Source: Adineta vaga (Eukaryota; Rotifera). From it: a stretch of DNA of 64,000 nucleotides. The translations under genes were made by a program, and so were the position numbers. Position 1 is the first letter of the stretch. Each line of letters opens with the position of its first letter. Below are positions 35,012-47,909 of this stretch, one piece after another. Where the stretch lies: NCBI GenBank assembly GCA_021613535.1, contig CP075496.1:2976001-3040000 (forward strand), read 5' to 3'. Under the pieces are notes generated by a model, which saw only the letters and a program-made list of their open reading frames with translations, was not told where the DNA came from and searched no databases.

Positions 35012-35660
35012 TTAATCGTCTTCTTCACTTTGATCTTTACCATTGGATTTTTTCGAATCTTTTGCGTCTTTCTTTTTCTTATCATCCTTTTTGGCCTTGC
35101 GATCAGCTGTACGATAAGATTCTTTCGATGAGGATGACGATGAACTATCAGATTTTTTAATTGCAGCAATAATATGTTCTTCAGTTTGATCCAATCGTTG
35201 TTTGAACAAATCAAGAATATTGTGAACATCAACAGAAACTGTTGCATCGTGTTTATGGTGAACCTCATGTTCATGATCATGTTTATGCTTATGCTTATGA
35301 TCAGAAGGTTTCTTTTGATCTTTTTCTTCTAAAGGATAGATCGAAATTTATTATATATAAAATTCAGAAAGGAATTCATTTACCTTCACTAGCGTCTTCC
35401 TTTGTAGCAACTGTTGCTAAAAGAATAGAATTTTGAAATAGAGATTATTTTCGAATTTGTAACGAGACTTACTTGTTGTAACATTAACAACTGCTTCAGC
35501 AGGTACAACTACAGGATCGACAACAACTGCCACAGGTGGCGATGGAGGTGCTTGTGCATAACTTGCTGAAAGACAATGATATACATTAGATGAGTTTTAG
35601 TTTTAGAAGTTTCAAACCTGCAATGCACATTGCGACAAAAGCAAAAATGTAGAGATGCAT
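35012..35660 (-). CDS. Secreted His/Lys-rich disordered protein
   Basis: Four exons (minus): 35618-35660, 35473-35565, 35384-35416, 35012-35328; 161 residues. A signal peptide (MHLYIFAFVAMCIAASYAQA, cut near SYA-QA) is followed by a Pro/Val-rich segment, a histidine cluster (HKHKHKHDHEHEVHHKH), a short amphipathic helix (NILDLFKQRLDQTEEHIIAA), a poly-Ser run and a Lys/Asp tail (KKDDKKKKDAKDSKK) ending in acidic residues. The His cluster suggests metal binding and the rest intrinsic disorder. No domain is recognised; a role in mineral/metal handling or water-stress tolerance is only a guess. It converges on SPATA1 with 140 bases between the stops. Confidence 0.78.
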
Positions 35661-37303
35661 TATGATAGAAATAAGTGTATGTATTAGTGAGTACCGAAAG
35701 TAAGGAAATGTTCATAAGTGATAGCACCATTCCTATTTATATAGATGCAAAATAAGAGAGAATCAGAGAGAGATAGAGAGAGATAGGAGCAGACAGAAAC
35801 ATCAATCATAATTCTTCTCATATGTAGATAAAAACTCATTGACCTGATTGTCCAAAAAAAGTCACGACATCATCATTCAATCACATCGCGTAGAACGGAA
35901 ATTGAAAGGCCAAAAGGGCATCATCAGACGATGCACAGCTGTCATTTATGTTTATATATACATATATATATAGATATTGATTAGATATACAAAATGAATA
36001 GATGCATGATCATAACTTTGATCGATAGTCTACTCATTTGTAGTTCAAGAATATGACTATTTGTTCATTTGCATCCTAGTCTGCAATAAGGTTCATGACC
36101 GGATCATGCAAAATAATATGTTGTTCGGTCAGAGAAATAGAATCTGTTTATCTATGAATCAACTAGATGGAAATGAGAATGCGAAAGTATGCGATTAATG
36201 AACAGATGTTTAGTCTGAAGTGAGAACAACTTCTAAAGAAAACAAATTATCATTTACTTAAAAAAAAAGAACAAGAGATATTAGCATATAAAGTTTCATC
36301 CACCGTAAATAATTACATTGCATAACTTTTAATTAAATAAATTGAAAAAATCGATGTTTTTATGTATTATATACTCTTAAAAACTATCGAATATGAAAAA
36401 GATCGATCTAATGAGAAAATTATTTGGTTGAAACGATTTTTTTCTCTCATCTTTATTTCCGGTTATTTGCAGACAGTATTATTCTTTTCTCATGAGCAAT
36501 ATTTCATCGGTCAACTAGTCGAAAACAATCAGCGGAAAAGTTTGTTTTCCATTGAATTACATCGTTTGTTAAAACTAAATATCTCATCGGAATCATATGA
36601 TTTTTTTGCTAAAAAATACAAAAATATATTGAATCTACATTAAATGGTTCGTTGCACTCGAGTAATAATAGATATGGTTTATTTGAAATATCTATATATA
36701 TTATGAATTGTTCTTTCATAATGACATAGCTAAAGTATGGAATCTTTTTTATGTATTAAAATTAATTACAGAATAATGAATCTATTGTTATGCTAATCTC
36801 AAGCTAATTGACATGATGTTATAAATCGGCTTTTCAAGCACGCATCTCTCTACTTGAAAAATTTAATATAATAAGTTTCATCTCATCTGCTCAAGTATAG
36901 TTATATTATGAACATGGTAAAGAATTTGCAATGTTATAAATTACAAAGTAGTAGAAGAATACTTGAATATTCTTTTTTGATGTTATGTAAGTTAGTAAGA
37001 TTATACATATATATCTGTCGTGCAGTTAGACATGAATAAATCATAGGTATTATCACATTTCATAGATATTCGATTATTTTTTTATATACATATCCTTGAA
37101 CAACTCAATATATATATATATGTATATATAAAAGAAAAAGAAAAGAAACTTTCTTAATAGATTACATAAGTTCTATTCCGAAGCGGAAATATTAACTTAT
37201 ATGTATATATGTATTGAATTAGATTATCTAGACAAATAAGAAAATGTCGAACAAATAACAGATAATAATAATAATAATGAACTAATTTATGATTCCTTGT
37301 ATT
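35661..37303. other. Intergenic region
   Basis: AT-rich. (TA)-rich stretches near 35955-35972 and 37112-37131. A 93-residue open frame at 36362-36643 (+) has no homology I recognise and no splice context, so it is not called. Confidence 0.45.
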
Positions 37304-38578
37304 CTAATGAACCGGATACGATGGTATTCGATGTGTAGGAATGGTGCTATGAGTATTATGATTATTGTGATCAAAACGAGTTGATGATGGATGATAAAAT
37401 TGATGATGCATACGATCAAGTAGTGTCAATGGTTGATGGTTATTGATGAGCTGAAGTCGTGACTGTCTTGATTGTGATTGTTGTGAACCATGAACGAAAT
37501 CACTGGTTAACCGATTCGATGTTAATAGAACGGATAGAGGTGAACAAAGATTTTCCTTAAAACGTGGTGTTATATCGTTCGAATATCTTGTTGAATTCGA
37601 TAGATTTTGTTGTAAAGAAACATCACGTCGACGTATTGGACGTCTTGTGGAATTTTTCTGTGTACTTAATGAGATCGGTTGATTATCATAGATACTTTTT
37701 ATACGTTGTTGACGATGATCTGTACTACATGAACGTTTTGACATCGTTGGTTTCTTTTCATTTAATATTTCTGTTCTTTCATCCGATGACGAACTCGATT
37801 GAACTATAGGAGATATGATTTGATGTCTACGAGTACGACGACGACGATGCTTACGTAGTGTACTAGATGATGACAAATTAAGTGAATCATCTTCACTTGA
37901 ATGACAAACTATGGATGGAACATTTGACGTAGTTAGACATGAAGTTGATAATAAAGGATAAGTACGAGAAGATGTAACAAGAGAAGATGGAGATAATTTA
38001 GATGAAACATTGATAGAAACAATTTTTCGTTGTTCTGGACTCATTACTTCAATACTTGTTTTGAGAAATGAATGTCCATTTGAAGATAATAAATTTGATG
38101 AATGTAAATTTTCATAATCTTCATCGTTAGAATCAATATTTGTTTGTATAATTGGCGAGGGTTGAATATATGAATTCTTATAGATGTCATTCGAACGAGT
38201 AGATGTAGATGAAGAAGTTAAATATTGTTCACATTCAAGTGTTAATGCACGAAATAAATCATCTAATGTTGAAGAATTTAAAAGTGGTTGTGTCTGCTGT
38301 TGTTGGCTTTGCGTATCAGATTGATGTATATGATGACGTTGACGATGATGTTTCAACGATGAAGAATTACGACGTGGTGATAATGGTGCTATTGGTGGAA
38401 CTGCTGTGATTGAAGGTGATATTGATGAAGAATGGTAATCATGTTCGGTAAATGTCATTAATGGACATGTTTGAGTTGTAGATCCTTGAGAAGTTCCAGT
38501 CATTGTTGTTGTTGTTGTTGTTGATTCATTTTGAAGAATATCGGATAAAAGAAGATTAAGACGATTGATTGGATTCAT
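37304..38578 (-). CDS. Ser/Thr-rich, largely disordered protein, unknown
   Basis: Single exon of 424 residues starting MNPINRLNLLLSDILQNEST. Composition is dominated by Ser, Thr, Arg, His, Gln and Asn with no cysteine-rich or hydrophobic domain, so it is probably a soluble disordered protein. Two short ordered candidates: the first 16 residues (an amphipathic helix) and STLDDLFRALTLECEQYL near residue 105. Basic patches such as RKHRRRRTRRHQ look like nuclear localisation signals. The codon pattern (low-complexity but full-length open frame with an ATG) supports real coding; open frames on the opposite strand are shadows. No family or function recognised. Confidence 0.65.
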   Translation of the reverse strand: MNPINRLNLLLSDILQNESTTTTTTMTGTSQGSTTQTCPLMTFTEHDYHSSSISPSITAVPPIAPLSPRRNSSSLKHHRQRHHIHQSDTQSQQQQTQPLLNSSTLDDLFRALTLECEQYLTSSSTSTRSNDIYKNSYIQPSPIIQTNIDSNDEDYENLHSSNLLSSNGHSFLKTSIEVMSPEQRKIVSINVSSKLSPSSLVTSSRTYPLLSTSCLTTSNVPSIVCHSSEDDSLNLSSSSTLRKHRRRRTRRHQIISPIVQSSSSSDERTEILNEKKPTMSKRSCSTDHRQQRIKSIYDNQPISLSTQKNSTRRPIRRRDVSLQQNLSNSTRYSNDITPRFKENLCSPLSVLLTSNRLTSDFVHGSQQSQSRQSRLQLINNHQPLTLLDRMHHQFYHPSSTRFDHNNHNTHSTIPTHRIPSYPVH

Positions 38579-41500
38579 TTGAATATTTTAATCTAGAATA
38601 GTAAAAAAGTGATCGCTCATTTATCTTCCATGTCTAGACGCAAGGTCAATTGACCGTATCATATAGACATCTTTCAAAACCTAGCTTATATGATTGACAT
38701 AGTTTTATTTCGCAAACAAACTCTTTTCGTATGATAATTCATATAATAAGTGAAAACAAGAGTATCTTTTCTAAGAACTAATTATCTCTTTATCAGTTAT
38801 ACTAACAATTCGTCAATCATTTCTTTGACATCAAAAGACAAAAACAAACTAGAGGCTTTATCAATAATGACGATGTTATTCTTACCATTATTGATTATTT
38901 ATGCGACTATATAAACAATAATATTGATCACTATACAACAAAGCATGCACTAGTCACTCGTTCTACTTCAGTTGAAAAAAAACCAACAAGAATGATACGA
39001 ATATTGGATCGACATCGTGAAAAGAGAAGAAAGAGAAGAAGAAGAAGAAGAGAAAGAAAAGATCGGCATCTTCTTTTCTTTTCTAACGGCGAAAAGACGA
39101 GAAAAAGCAAAAGAAATAAAAAAAGAAACAGGCCTACCCAATCTTATTTAGCTGACAGAATAATCAAGGATGATGAGTTGTATTTTCTTTTTTTTCTTCT
39201 TCGATCTACAATTTACAGAACACGAACTCTAGTAATCGAGACACACATCCGTATATATATATATATATAAAGGAAGAGGAAAAAGAGATGAATGATTATT
39301 GCCGTTTATGTCTGTCAACTATTTTTCTATTCTTTCTACGAATGACGACATCAAAAATGAACAATGACCATTCACTTTTCTTGAGACACGCAAAAGGCTT
39401 CCGACAATTCCTCAACTTTACATTATATAAAGAAAAAGAAATTGGCTTCATTATCGTATTCATTTCTCGTCATTCCTGTGCACACATATGGCAAATATGA
39501 AGTGTAGATTCAAAACCGCAACAAAGCATAAATCTATCATCACTCTCTATTCATTCACTCTTCTAATTTCCCAAAAGAATTACATTGACACTGTCAACAT
39601 TCGATGCAACAGAGTAATATGCTTCATACAATGTGTGATTGTATTCTAACTGCCTGCTCATTCTTTCCTTTTATTTTTTTTCTCATATTATACTCAATGT
39701 CAATAGAGCTGTTTAACACAGAATGACTCCTTCTTTACTCGTGATGACATGAGGCCAGAATTGAGAATATTCACGTTCATAAGCACAGTATGAAGACTAA
39801 GATGGTACCTAGCTATAATTATAGAACGAAACTTAATGTACGTATAGTTAATAAGTGATCATAGATATGAATGAAAGAAAAAGAAATGATGAATAGTTTT
39901 GGTATTTTATCGGATACTAATGTATAAGAAGTACACTATACTTTGAACCATCTGTCTGTCTATCTAGAAGATTAATAGATTTTAAATGACATTAGCATTT
40001 ATATTTCATCTTATCATGTCAATAAGAAATTCAAATATCACCAATAAACAAAAAACGAAATGAAGCTTCATGAAAAATCATTTATAAAACTGAAATATTT
40101 CAGTTTCATTCATAATGTCTATACATATAGTCTGATCCAATAATACTGATTTGTGTTCTTAAGATAATAAAGCAATCATTGTATATATATATATATACTT
40201 GTATCATGTTGGTCATACTACACCAACTTGATGATACAATAGAGTAATATCTCATTTATTTATCTTGTATGATAAACGTTTAGTTGAATGTATGCTTAAC
40301 ATATAAGAAAGATTGTTCTCGATTTTCATAAGAAATATAATCTGTTATAGAGGAATCAATCTAACACATATGTAAGGTGTGTGCATGACTTTTTTTACTT
40401 GAGTAATACGTTATGAATTTTTTACTTACACACCAAATCAGAATGAATAAGATTCCATTATTATTGTTTGATGATGGTATATCACGCGATCTTAATTTGA
40501 ATAAACTTGAAAATCAAAGCTAGATGGAAAAGTTTTTCTTATGAATATTTATGAAGTTTAAAAGGATATTTATTCTACAGTTTGTCTTAATTATCAAGTC
40601 GAAGTGTTAGTCTTTTTTGGAGCATACGATCGGTCAAAGCACATTTGATAGAAATTGCTTTGTCGATGTTATTAAATACAAATGATTCATGTCTTCAGTT
40701 GAATCTCATAATATACAGATAATTTCCTGATGGATTTCACATAAACAACATTTCTTGAATGACACTTGTGTCACATGTAAAATATTTAGCAAATTCGATT
40801 ACCGATGACAAAAAAAACTAACATTTGACAGTAAGAATATTGCATGCATTCGAGAAACTCAATCCTTTTCGCCTGTAAAATGAATAGAAAATATTGACAT
40901 GATGTTTTTTTTCCTTTCGCTTTACTTAAGATCTATTCTGATCTTTTGGTTATTCGTCTCGAGTATATTTACGTGTTAAATGACTATTTACCGATCAGAG
41001 TTTTATACATCGAATAAAATTACGATTACCTTTTAGTCGATGAATGAATGATACACGTGTATACCTTATTGAAAATATTCCTCTATGAAATGAAATGTCT
41101 GGATTTGATTTTTAGAGAAAAGATTATATACACCTCTCAAAACCTATTAATTGATTTATTAAAGACAAAAAGACAGTCGACATGAGGGTTCGTATTAATA
41201 TTCTTAAGTGTATAAGTCATAAGAACTTCTTCGATGTTTTTGTTACTTAGAAAATGAATTATCGCGATTGTCGTTTTTATTGATAAGATAGTTTTTACAT
41301 TTAATGACCAATAAATCAGTTGTTTTTGTCACAAGATTGAGTTGATTACTGTATTCTCTTAGACAGTCTTTTACATAAGACAAGCGTTTGTATTTTTCCT
41401 AATCGATTTATGATGTTTCCTTTTTTTTCAAAGTATCAACGAGGAATGATAACACATTTGCAAGTAATTTCCAGCTTGACTCTACCTACGATTCTTAGAT

Positions 41501-42252
41501 CCTGTAGACAAAATAGGATTAGGACTAAAGAATGTGTTGATGATAGTATCCGAAATCTACTTTGATTATTATCACATTGACTCGTTCTCTTTTGTTAATC
41601 ATATGTTCGAACAGACAAAAATCAATACACAATATCCTTCTTCCATCTGTTAATTTATCTTCCGATTACAAACAGAAGAAGAAAAAAAAAGTCAACTATC
41701 TATAAAATGTCATCGCTTGTCAGTCAAACGTGTGCAAGAAAAGACTGAGATCTCTCTATCTATATCTGTTAGTTTTTTTTTTTGATAATAATTGTATTTG
41801 TTTTAGAAAAGAATTTTTTAATATTTGACGTTTACCTTTACCGAACAAAGTCTTCCCTTTCTTTCTCTCAATTTTTTTTGTGTCTGTTCGTTCTGTATGA
41901 CAACATAAAAAGGTACTGCTACCGTCGTCATCGATTGATTTCTTGCTTTATAGCTGTATATACACACGTCGAATACAATACAATCGAAAGAGAAACGACG
42001 ACGAAAGTCATCAGCAGCATTTTGACACCATCATTCATCAAACACTCATCATTGATTCTTGACAAGGTAATACAACATACAACATACACAAGTAAGTGAA
42101 CGATATGATATTTTTATTGTATACAATTATTATCACAAATTAGGAGAGATTGTAACAATTCAAACAAGATATATTTTCTTATTAAATTGATTTTTGCAAA
42201 AGAATCATCAACAAATCTATGTAATCATTGTTTCTTACGATATGTTTCTGTC
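38579..42252. other. Long intergenic region
   Basis: About 3.7 kb with no supported gene. Contains a purine-rich tract at 39010-39060 (GAA/GAG units), TA runs near 39253-39270 and 40182-40197, and T-runs. Several short open frames are low-complexity. The last few hundred bases likely hold the 5' leader of the discoidin-domain gene. Confidence 0.45.
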
Positions 42253-44648
42253 ATGGTCACAGTTCTTTTACTATTCTGTTTGTTGGACCTTCACATTCAG
42301 ATAATCAACGGTGAGTATTGGTTAGAAAGAAAGAATAACAAATTATCGAATAATTTTTCTTTCTCATCTTTGACATAACTAGTGTTAATTGTCAAATCTT
42401 TCTTTCCTTTTCGACTTTTATTTAAATATTCTGACATATTAATGATAAATTACAAGTTTAAAATTCACAGTGAAATTCAATTCATCAATGCAACGTGAAT
42501 GAAGTCATTTGATGTGACATTGTATACTTGAAAAACGAGAAAGAAAACTAATTACTAGTAGAACTATTAAGACAAGTGTTTGAAAAGAAATCGAATGAAA
42601 GAAATGTAATAAGAAGAGACATATCAAGGATAACAGAAATATGGAATCAATAACAAAGCAAAGAAAACTAAAAACGTTTCTATTTGTGAACATTTTATTT
42701 TAATCTTTCTTCTTTTAGCTTCCTGTAGTGTTCCACTTGGTTTAAGTACAGGTGAAATAAAAGATTGGCAAATAACAGCAAGTAGTATTGATGAGCAACG
42801 TAAAGAACAATGTCAAGCAAGTTTTCTTCGTCTTTATTCGAATGCTAATAATCGTGCATGGTGTCCAAGAATCAATCAGCCACATCAATGGATTCAAATT
42901 GATCTTGGCACCCCAACAAAAGTAATTACCTTATTGAAGAAAAATTTCTTCTTTTCTTTTCTTTCTTTTTAAATTTAATTTATTCATATAAATAGTTTCA
43001 TGGCTTCATGACACAAGGTCGGCCAGGTTCAGGAGAGTGGATTACTGCACTTCTCATATCCCATAGTCTTGATTACTATCAATGGAATTATATAACTGAT
43101 AGTGATGGAAATCAAAAGATCTTTACAGGCAATCAAGATGCTGTTTCTATTCGATATCAATATTTTCAAATACCATTCTATGCACGTTTTATTCGTTTTC
43201 ATATTGTTTCATGGCATTTACGACCGAGTCTTCGATTGGAACTTGTTGGATGTCAAGGTTAAGAAATGCTGCTTTTTCATAATTGAATATTGAAGTATTC
43301 TTTTATTTCTATAGAATGTAATAAACCATTGGTCTACCTTCCCTATACTCGTTTTTCAGCATCATCATCTGTTCCAACTCGTTATCGTGCAACATGTCAA
43401 CCACGTGATGCGTTTCTATTAAGTAATAAAGGATGGTGTGCACGATACAAACAAGGTTTGATATATTTCTCTTGAGGCAATAAAATAAAATTTACTTTTC
43501 TTTTTTTCTTAAAGTGAAAGATAATTGGTTACAAATTGATGTTGGTCATCCAACACGTATTACAGCATTGATAACCAAAGGTCGAGGTGATCATGGTGAG
43601 CAATGGGTAACAAAATATACTGTCGCATTTTCAAATGATACACGTTTATGGATTTATTATAATGATGCACAACGAACAGATCCCAAAGTAAAATATAGAT
43701 CAATAGGAAAAAGAACAGGTAGTCTTTCATTTCGATCTATTTCTAATAGGTATTTAGTGGTAATTATGATAAATTACTTGAACGTGTTCATTATTTAAAC
43801 CAACCATTTACGGCAAGATTTGTACGACTTTTTCCTAAAGAATGGAATGGAAGATTATCGATGCGTGCTGGCCTACTTGGATGTCCACATAATGGTATCT
43901 ATTTTCTTTGCATAGAAAACAAAAGACAACGAAGAATTTGATTTTATCATTTAGGTCCTTGTTGTCTTGGATACTTTCGTGTTCGACCGGAAACACCATG
44001 TGGTAAGAAAAGAAATCGTTTTTTTTTTCTTTGTGAATGTTATGTTCTATAATTTGATTCGGCAGTGGAAAATCTTGCACATCGAAAACGAGTATCACTC
44101 AATGATCTTGGTCCTTCATCAATTTATTCTTCTCAACAAACATTTCTTTCTTATTTAATCGATGGTTATGATGCTCCAAGTCGTTGTGCAACAATTGATT
44201 CAACACGTTGTCGAAATAATGAACCACATCTCCTTATCGACCTTCATCGAAATTATCATATTCATGGTATCGTTATTCATCAACTTGATTCATGTATGCA
44301 TTCTTTTTGTTTCTTTCTTAAAATTATATATTTTTTTCTTTTTATTTAGTTTCACACTTATCTCAGGATGATTATATATCTCGATTTCAACTTGATCAAA
44401 TTGTTATTTATATAACACGTGATGTACATCTTGATTCTAATCAGTTTAATACGTCTCAATGTTCTTTGGTAACACGTACAAATTATAGTATTCTTTCTCA
44501 ATGTCTACATCTTCAATGTGAAAGTCCAATTATGGGCCGATATATTCATATTCAACTTTCTGGAATAAGAACAATTACTAATCGAACTCAAACACGATTT
44601 TCATTACCATTTAAAGCCCATTTTTGTGAAATTTATGCGTATAACTAG
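42253..44648 (+). CDS. Secreted protein with three discoidin-like (F5/8C, F-lectin-like) domains
   Basis: Nine exons: 42253-42310, 42719-42921, 42996-43257, 43315-43455, 43515-43687, 43750-43894, 43955-44002, 44066-44293, 44350-44648; 518 residues. A signal peptide (VTVLLLFCLLDLHIQIING) is followed by an F5/8 type C domain at ~22-174 (CSVPLGLSTGEIKDWQITAS, WIQIDLGTPTKFHGFMTQG, ARFIRFHI, LRLELVGC), a second at ~175-328 (WLQIDVGHPTRITALITKG, ARFVRLFP, AGLLGC), a short Cys-rich linker, and a third galactose-binding-like domain at ~344-518 closer to F-type lectins (NLAHRKRVSLND, PHLLIDLHRNYHIHGIVIH). Such domains bind glycans, phospholipid or collagen outside the cell. No transmembrane helix is seen, so it is likely soluble. 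The start is the first in-frame ATG; the frame is open a little further upstream. Confidence 0.88.
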
Positions 44649-45718
44649 AAGATATTCTCATTCTTACTCTTTTTCTTTTTAACTGTCCGGTAAAGAAAAG
44701 AAGACACATCGAATCTCAAATAAATACAGTAGAACATCTTATTCATGTAAACAATATCATTATTTTCTTTTTGTACATAATAAAACAACAAGTAAAATCT
44801 AATCAGTAATCATCTTTTCAATTTGTCCAATGATAAAATATAGAAACGAAACTCAACAGGTATGCAACGTATATTGTTACTTTGTTGTTCATAGAACGAT
44901 TTAAGTAATTTCTTGATAGTCATTTCTCCTATGAAATGCTTTCTTTCTTTTATTGAGAATAAATATATTGACTTATAAACAGAATTTTACACTATAGTTT
45001 GATTAGAACTAATGCTAATCGTTTTTCTTCATATTCTCCTGAGATTTAAATTGGCCACAGATGTCTTTTCAAGAAAGTAGTTTACTTAAGATACATAGGT
45101 AATGGTTACAGTCATTATGTATATTTATTTGTATTCTTCTCGTATTTTTATCAAACTATATGACTGATCATGAAAAACTATTGAGAAGTATCTTAGCATT
45201 ATAATATGATGAAAATTTGGTATATTCTTTGACAAAAACTTGTACTGATAATTTTAAACAGTGATGTAAATGAGTACATTTTTCATTGTAATCTTGACTT
45301 TTGACATCGATGAACGTAGTTTGAATGAAGTTAACATTGAACTAACAACTTGTCATATGGCATCGTGAATTTTTTTTTCGATTCATTACTACTTCGAGGG
45401 CAACTTCTTTCAATATATGCATAGAAAAGGGCACATACATTTCATTGGAGTCTTCATATAAATAAATGCATGTGTAATACAGAACATAGATGTTTGAGGG
45501 AGAAAGAGAAAAAAAACCGAAGAGACGAGAAATGTATATTTTTTTAGGAACAGAATAATGTAACCAGGAAAGAAAAAGAAAATGGAGAAAGTCGTACAAT
45601 GATGTAAGAAAAAAGACCGAGAAAGGACCAAACTATCAAGGTTGTAAAGAAAGAAGAAGAAAAAAGATCTTGCGTTTTTTTTCTCTTTTTCTTGCTTCGT
45701 ATGTACGTGTGATTCACC
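44649..45718. other. Intergenic spacer
   Basis: AT-rich, with AATAAA-type signals near 44720 and 44780 after the discoidin gene. Minus-strand open frames at 45342-45768 are T-rich low-complexity and overlap each other; none is called. Confidence 0.5.
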
Positions 45719-46330
45719 ATGAGATGGTTATGTTGTTCGCAAATTTTTAATATAATTTTAGTAATCATACTTCTTTGTTCTTTTACCGAAGGTTTGTTAG
45801 TTGAATTTCACATATTTTTGCACAAGTTTTCTTTATATTAGTTGATAGCAAAATTCGTCGTCGTCGACAATATCTTGATAAGAATTATGGTGCTTATGCA
45901 CTTGATCCAGCAGTAATATCTTATTATGGAACTGGTGGTGGTGGAAGTTATACAGGAAATTCTCAAAACAACAATCGTTTCATTGTTGGTGGAGTCGCTT
46001 ATCAATATCCAACGCCTGTCAATGTCATGAGCGGTGGTTCATACAATCCTCAACAATACAATGCTTATCCGAGTGGATCCGATGGTTATTATTATCGTAA
46101 GAATAATTCGAAATAATTTCGAAAGAGAAAAAAGAAAACGATATTTCGTTTTAGCTAATATGAATAACATGCGATTACCAGCACCGGATCGATGGTATTC
46201 GGGTTATTACTTTTTCGGATATCCATTTTTACCACTTCTCAATCATGCTCAACGTCATACAGAAGTTTCATTTATAATAAAACTGTTTCCTATTCTTTTT
46301 TTATTTCTTACTTATATTCGTATTTTGTAA
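45719..46330 (+). CDS. Gly/Tyr-rich secreted or GPI-anchored protein, unknown
   Basis: Three exons: 45719-45791, 45842-46096, 46155-46330; 167 residues. A signal peptide (about 1-24, IFNIILVIILLCSFTE) is followed by a basic cluster (KIRRRRQYL), then a Gly/Tyr/Asn/Pro-rich body (YYGTGGGGSYTGN, YQYPTPVNVMSGGSYNPQQY) and a hydrophobic C-terminal helix (FIIKLFPILFLFLTYIRIL). The hydrophobic tail right at the end fits a GPI-attachment signal or a tail anchor. No family recognised; the aromatic, Gly-rich body recalls structural or adhesive matrix proteins. Confidence 0.65.
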
Positions 46331-46656
46331 AAACATTTTTATACAATATAGAAATATATATGGTTACATAAGACATAAAATTGAACAAGAAAGGAATAAA
46401 ATGTATATTAAGAACGGTCCAATGAGTTATTTAGGTACATTATTGGCCAATATGTGATCATATTTCGTGTTTTTTATATTTGTGTTGTCACAACAACTAC
46501 TATTGTGATTCATTTTCATTCTACTTTCTTTTTCTACTTTGACGTCAACCATGGTCTTAAAAACAAGAAAATTTTTCTTTCAGTTCCTCAATAAAGTATT
46601 GCAATCGTGAAATACATTATTGAAGTTCTGTTTACATTTGTCAACATTGATCAATC
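46331..46656. other. Intergenic spacer
   Basis: Short AT-rich gap between two plus-strand genes. Nothing recognised. Confidence 0.5.
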
Positions 46657-46992
46657 ATGAAAGAAAGTCTAGCAGATATGGACATTGATATCGAGAAACA
46701 ACCAAACAATGATACCATTCCTCCTGCATATTCAACAAAATCATCGACAAATACACCAACGAAACAGGAACAAGTATCGAACTCTATGATGGAAAAAACA
46801 ACAACACAGTCTTCTCGAAGTCACTGCTGCAATAATTGTGAACACTGTTTGTGTTGCTGTTGTTACACATCACATACGTGTAATTCATGTTCATCTTCCG
46901 ATTGTCAGTGTTGCTCGATTCTTAGTTGTTTATTGAATTTCTGTGGTATTTTTTGTGACTGTTTAACTGCTATATGCAGAATATGTCCGTAA
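46657..46992 (+). CDS. Cys-rich protein resembling the I-mfa (MDFI/MDFIC) domain
   Basis: Single exon, 111 residues. The N-terminal half is polar and disordered (IPPAYSTKSSTNTPTK includes a PPAY motif, a possible WW-domain ligand). The C-terminal ~55 residues hold about 22 cysteines in CC and CxxC clusters (HCCNNCEHCLCCCC, SSSDCQCCSILSCLLNFCG, CDCLTAICRICP), the pattern and C-terminal position of the I-mfa domain found in MDFI and MDFIC, which regulate transcription factors and, for MDFIC, Piezo channels. The match is by cysteine pattern only, and other small Cys-rich membrane proteins look similar. Confidence 0.6.
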   Translation: MKESLADMDIDIEKQPNNDTIPPAYSTKSSTNTPTKQEQVSNSMMEKTTTQSSRSHCCNNCEHCLCCCCYTSHTCNSCSSSDCQCCSILSCLLNFCGIFCDCLTAICRICP

Positions 46993-47158
46993 CTACCATA
47001 GATTGCATTACGATTAAATGTCGAGTGTAACTAATATTATATCTCTTTAAATTTTATAAACTACATTCAAAATAATAAAAGATATGAAATTGAGAATACC
47101 ATGACATTACTCGCAAAAATGTCAAATATACAATATGTTTAGAAAAATAAAATAACAA

Positions 47159-47514
47159 CTAACGTTCATCGAAAGTCGATTTACTCGGTCCTATACTGTT
47201 ACGATCTACATGTAAATATAATTGTATTTAGATATAAATAAGATTTGATCTATACTGTACTTACAAAATATAACATATTCCATTGCGATTTCTGTCTTTA
47301 ATGGAACTTTGTCTGTAAGGGTGGATGAAGGCGGAGTACGTAAAGATCTCTTGACTTGAAACTTACCCTTACTTTTCTTCAAAAAACATATGTGAGTTTC
47401 ACAATAGAAGCGATCACTCTGTACCATGTTACCGATAAATCCGATGCACTGAACTGAATTTTCATTCCAGAGAACAAACAAAACCTCAAATCGGTATGTA
47501 CTATTATGATTCAT
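47159..47514 (-). CDS. Hypothetical protein, two exons
   Basis: An ATG-initiated frame, 47265-47514, ends in a good donor (GTAAGT) and joins in phase to 47159-47205 through an acceptor ATGTAG; the product is 98 residues. The intron of 59 bases has the size usual here. The protein is mixed alpha/beta in look (RFEVLFVLWNENSVQCIGFI, then a basic KKSKGKFQVKR), with no domain I recognise. It could be a true small gene or the last exons of a larger one. Low confidence because it rests only on frame and splice signals. Confidence 0.35.
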
Positions 47515-47909
47515 GAATGTTTACTAAGCATAATAAAAAATACATGAACATGTGTAGTAATGTATATCTATTATAGTTCTTTATCATGTAGAAGAAAGAT
47601 TATTCATAGTAGTTACAGATTCTGAATATACCTATAGAAAAGAAAGACGTTGGTGTAATCCGCACAAACACTTGCGTATGATATCAATGCTTGTTGTCGT
47701 TCAATATGACATTAGTAATATGTTGATATTTTACTTCCGATCAAATTTGAGGAGAGAACAAGTTAATATGTATATAAAAAGACTTTGAAAAGTTTATTTT
47801 CAACTAACTATTTCATATTCTTCGTCATTATCGTCAAGAGATTGAATTAGTATTCAAAATTAAATTGATTCAAAGTGTACGGATAATAGACAAATTCTCG
47901 AATTCAATA
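47515..47909. other. Intergenic spacer
   Basis: Divergent gap between a weak minus-strand gene and a small plus-strand gene. Nothing recognised. Confidence 0.4.

Noticed and set aside
36362-36643. 93-residue plus-strand frame
   Set aside because: ATG-started but lacks any recognised family, splice signals or neighbouring support; kept only as a note in the intergenic entry.
37564-38409. Plus-strand frames opposite the 424-residue disordered protein
   Set aside because: Val/Asp/Tyr-rich mirror of Ser/Asn/His codons on the other strand; the minus-strand frame is complete and longer.
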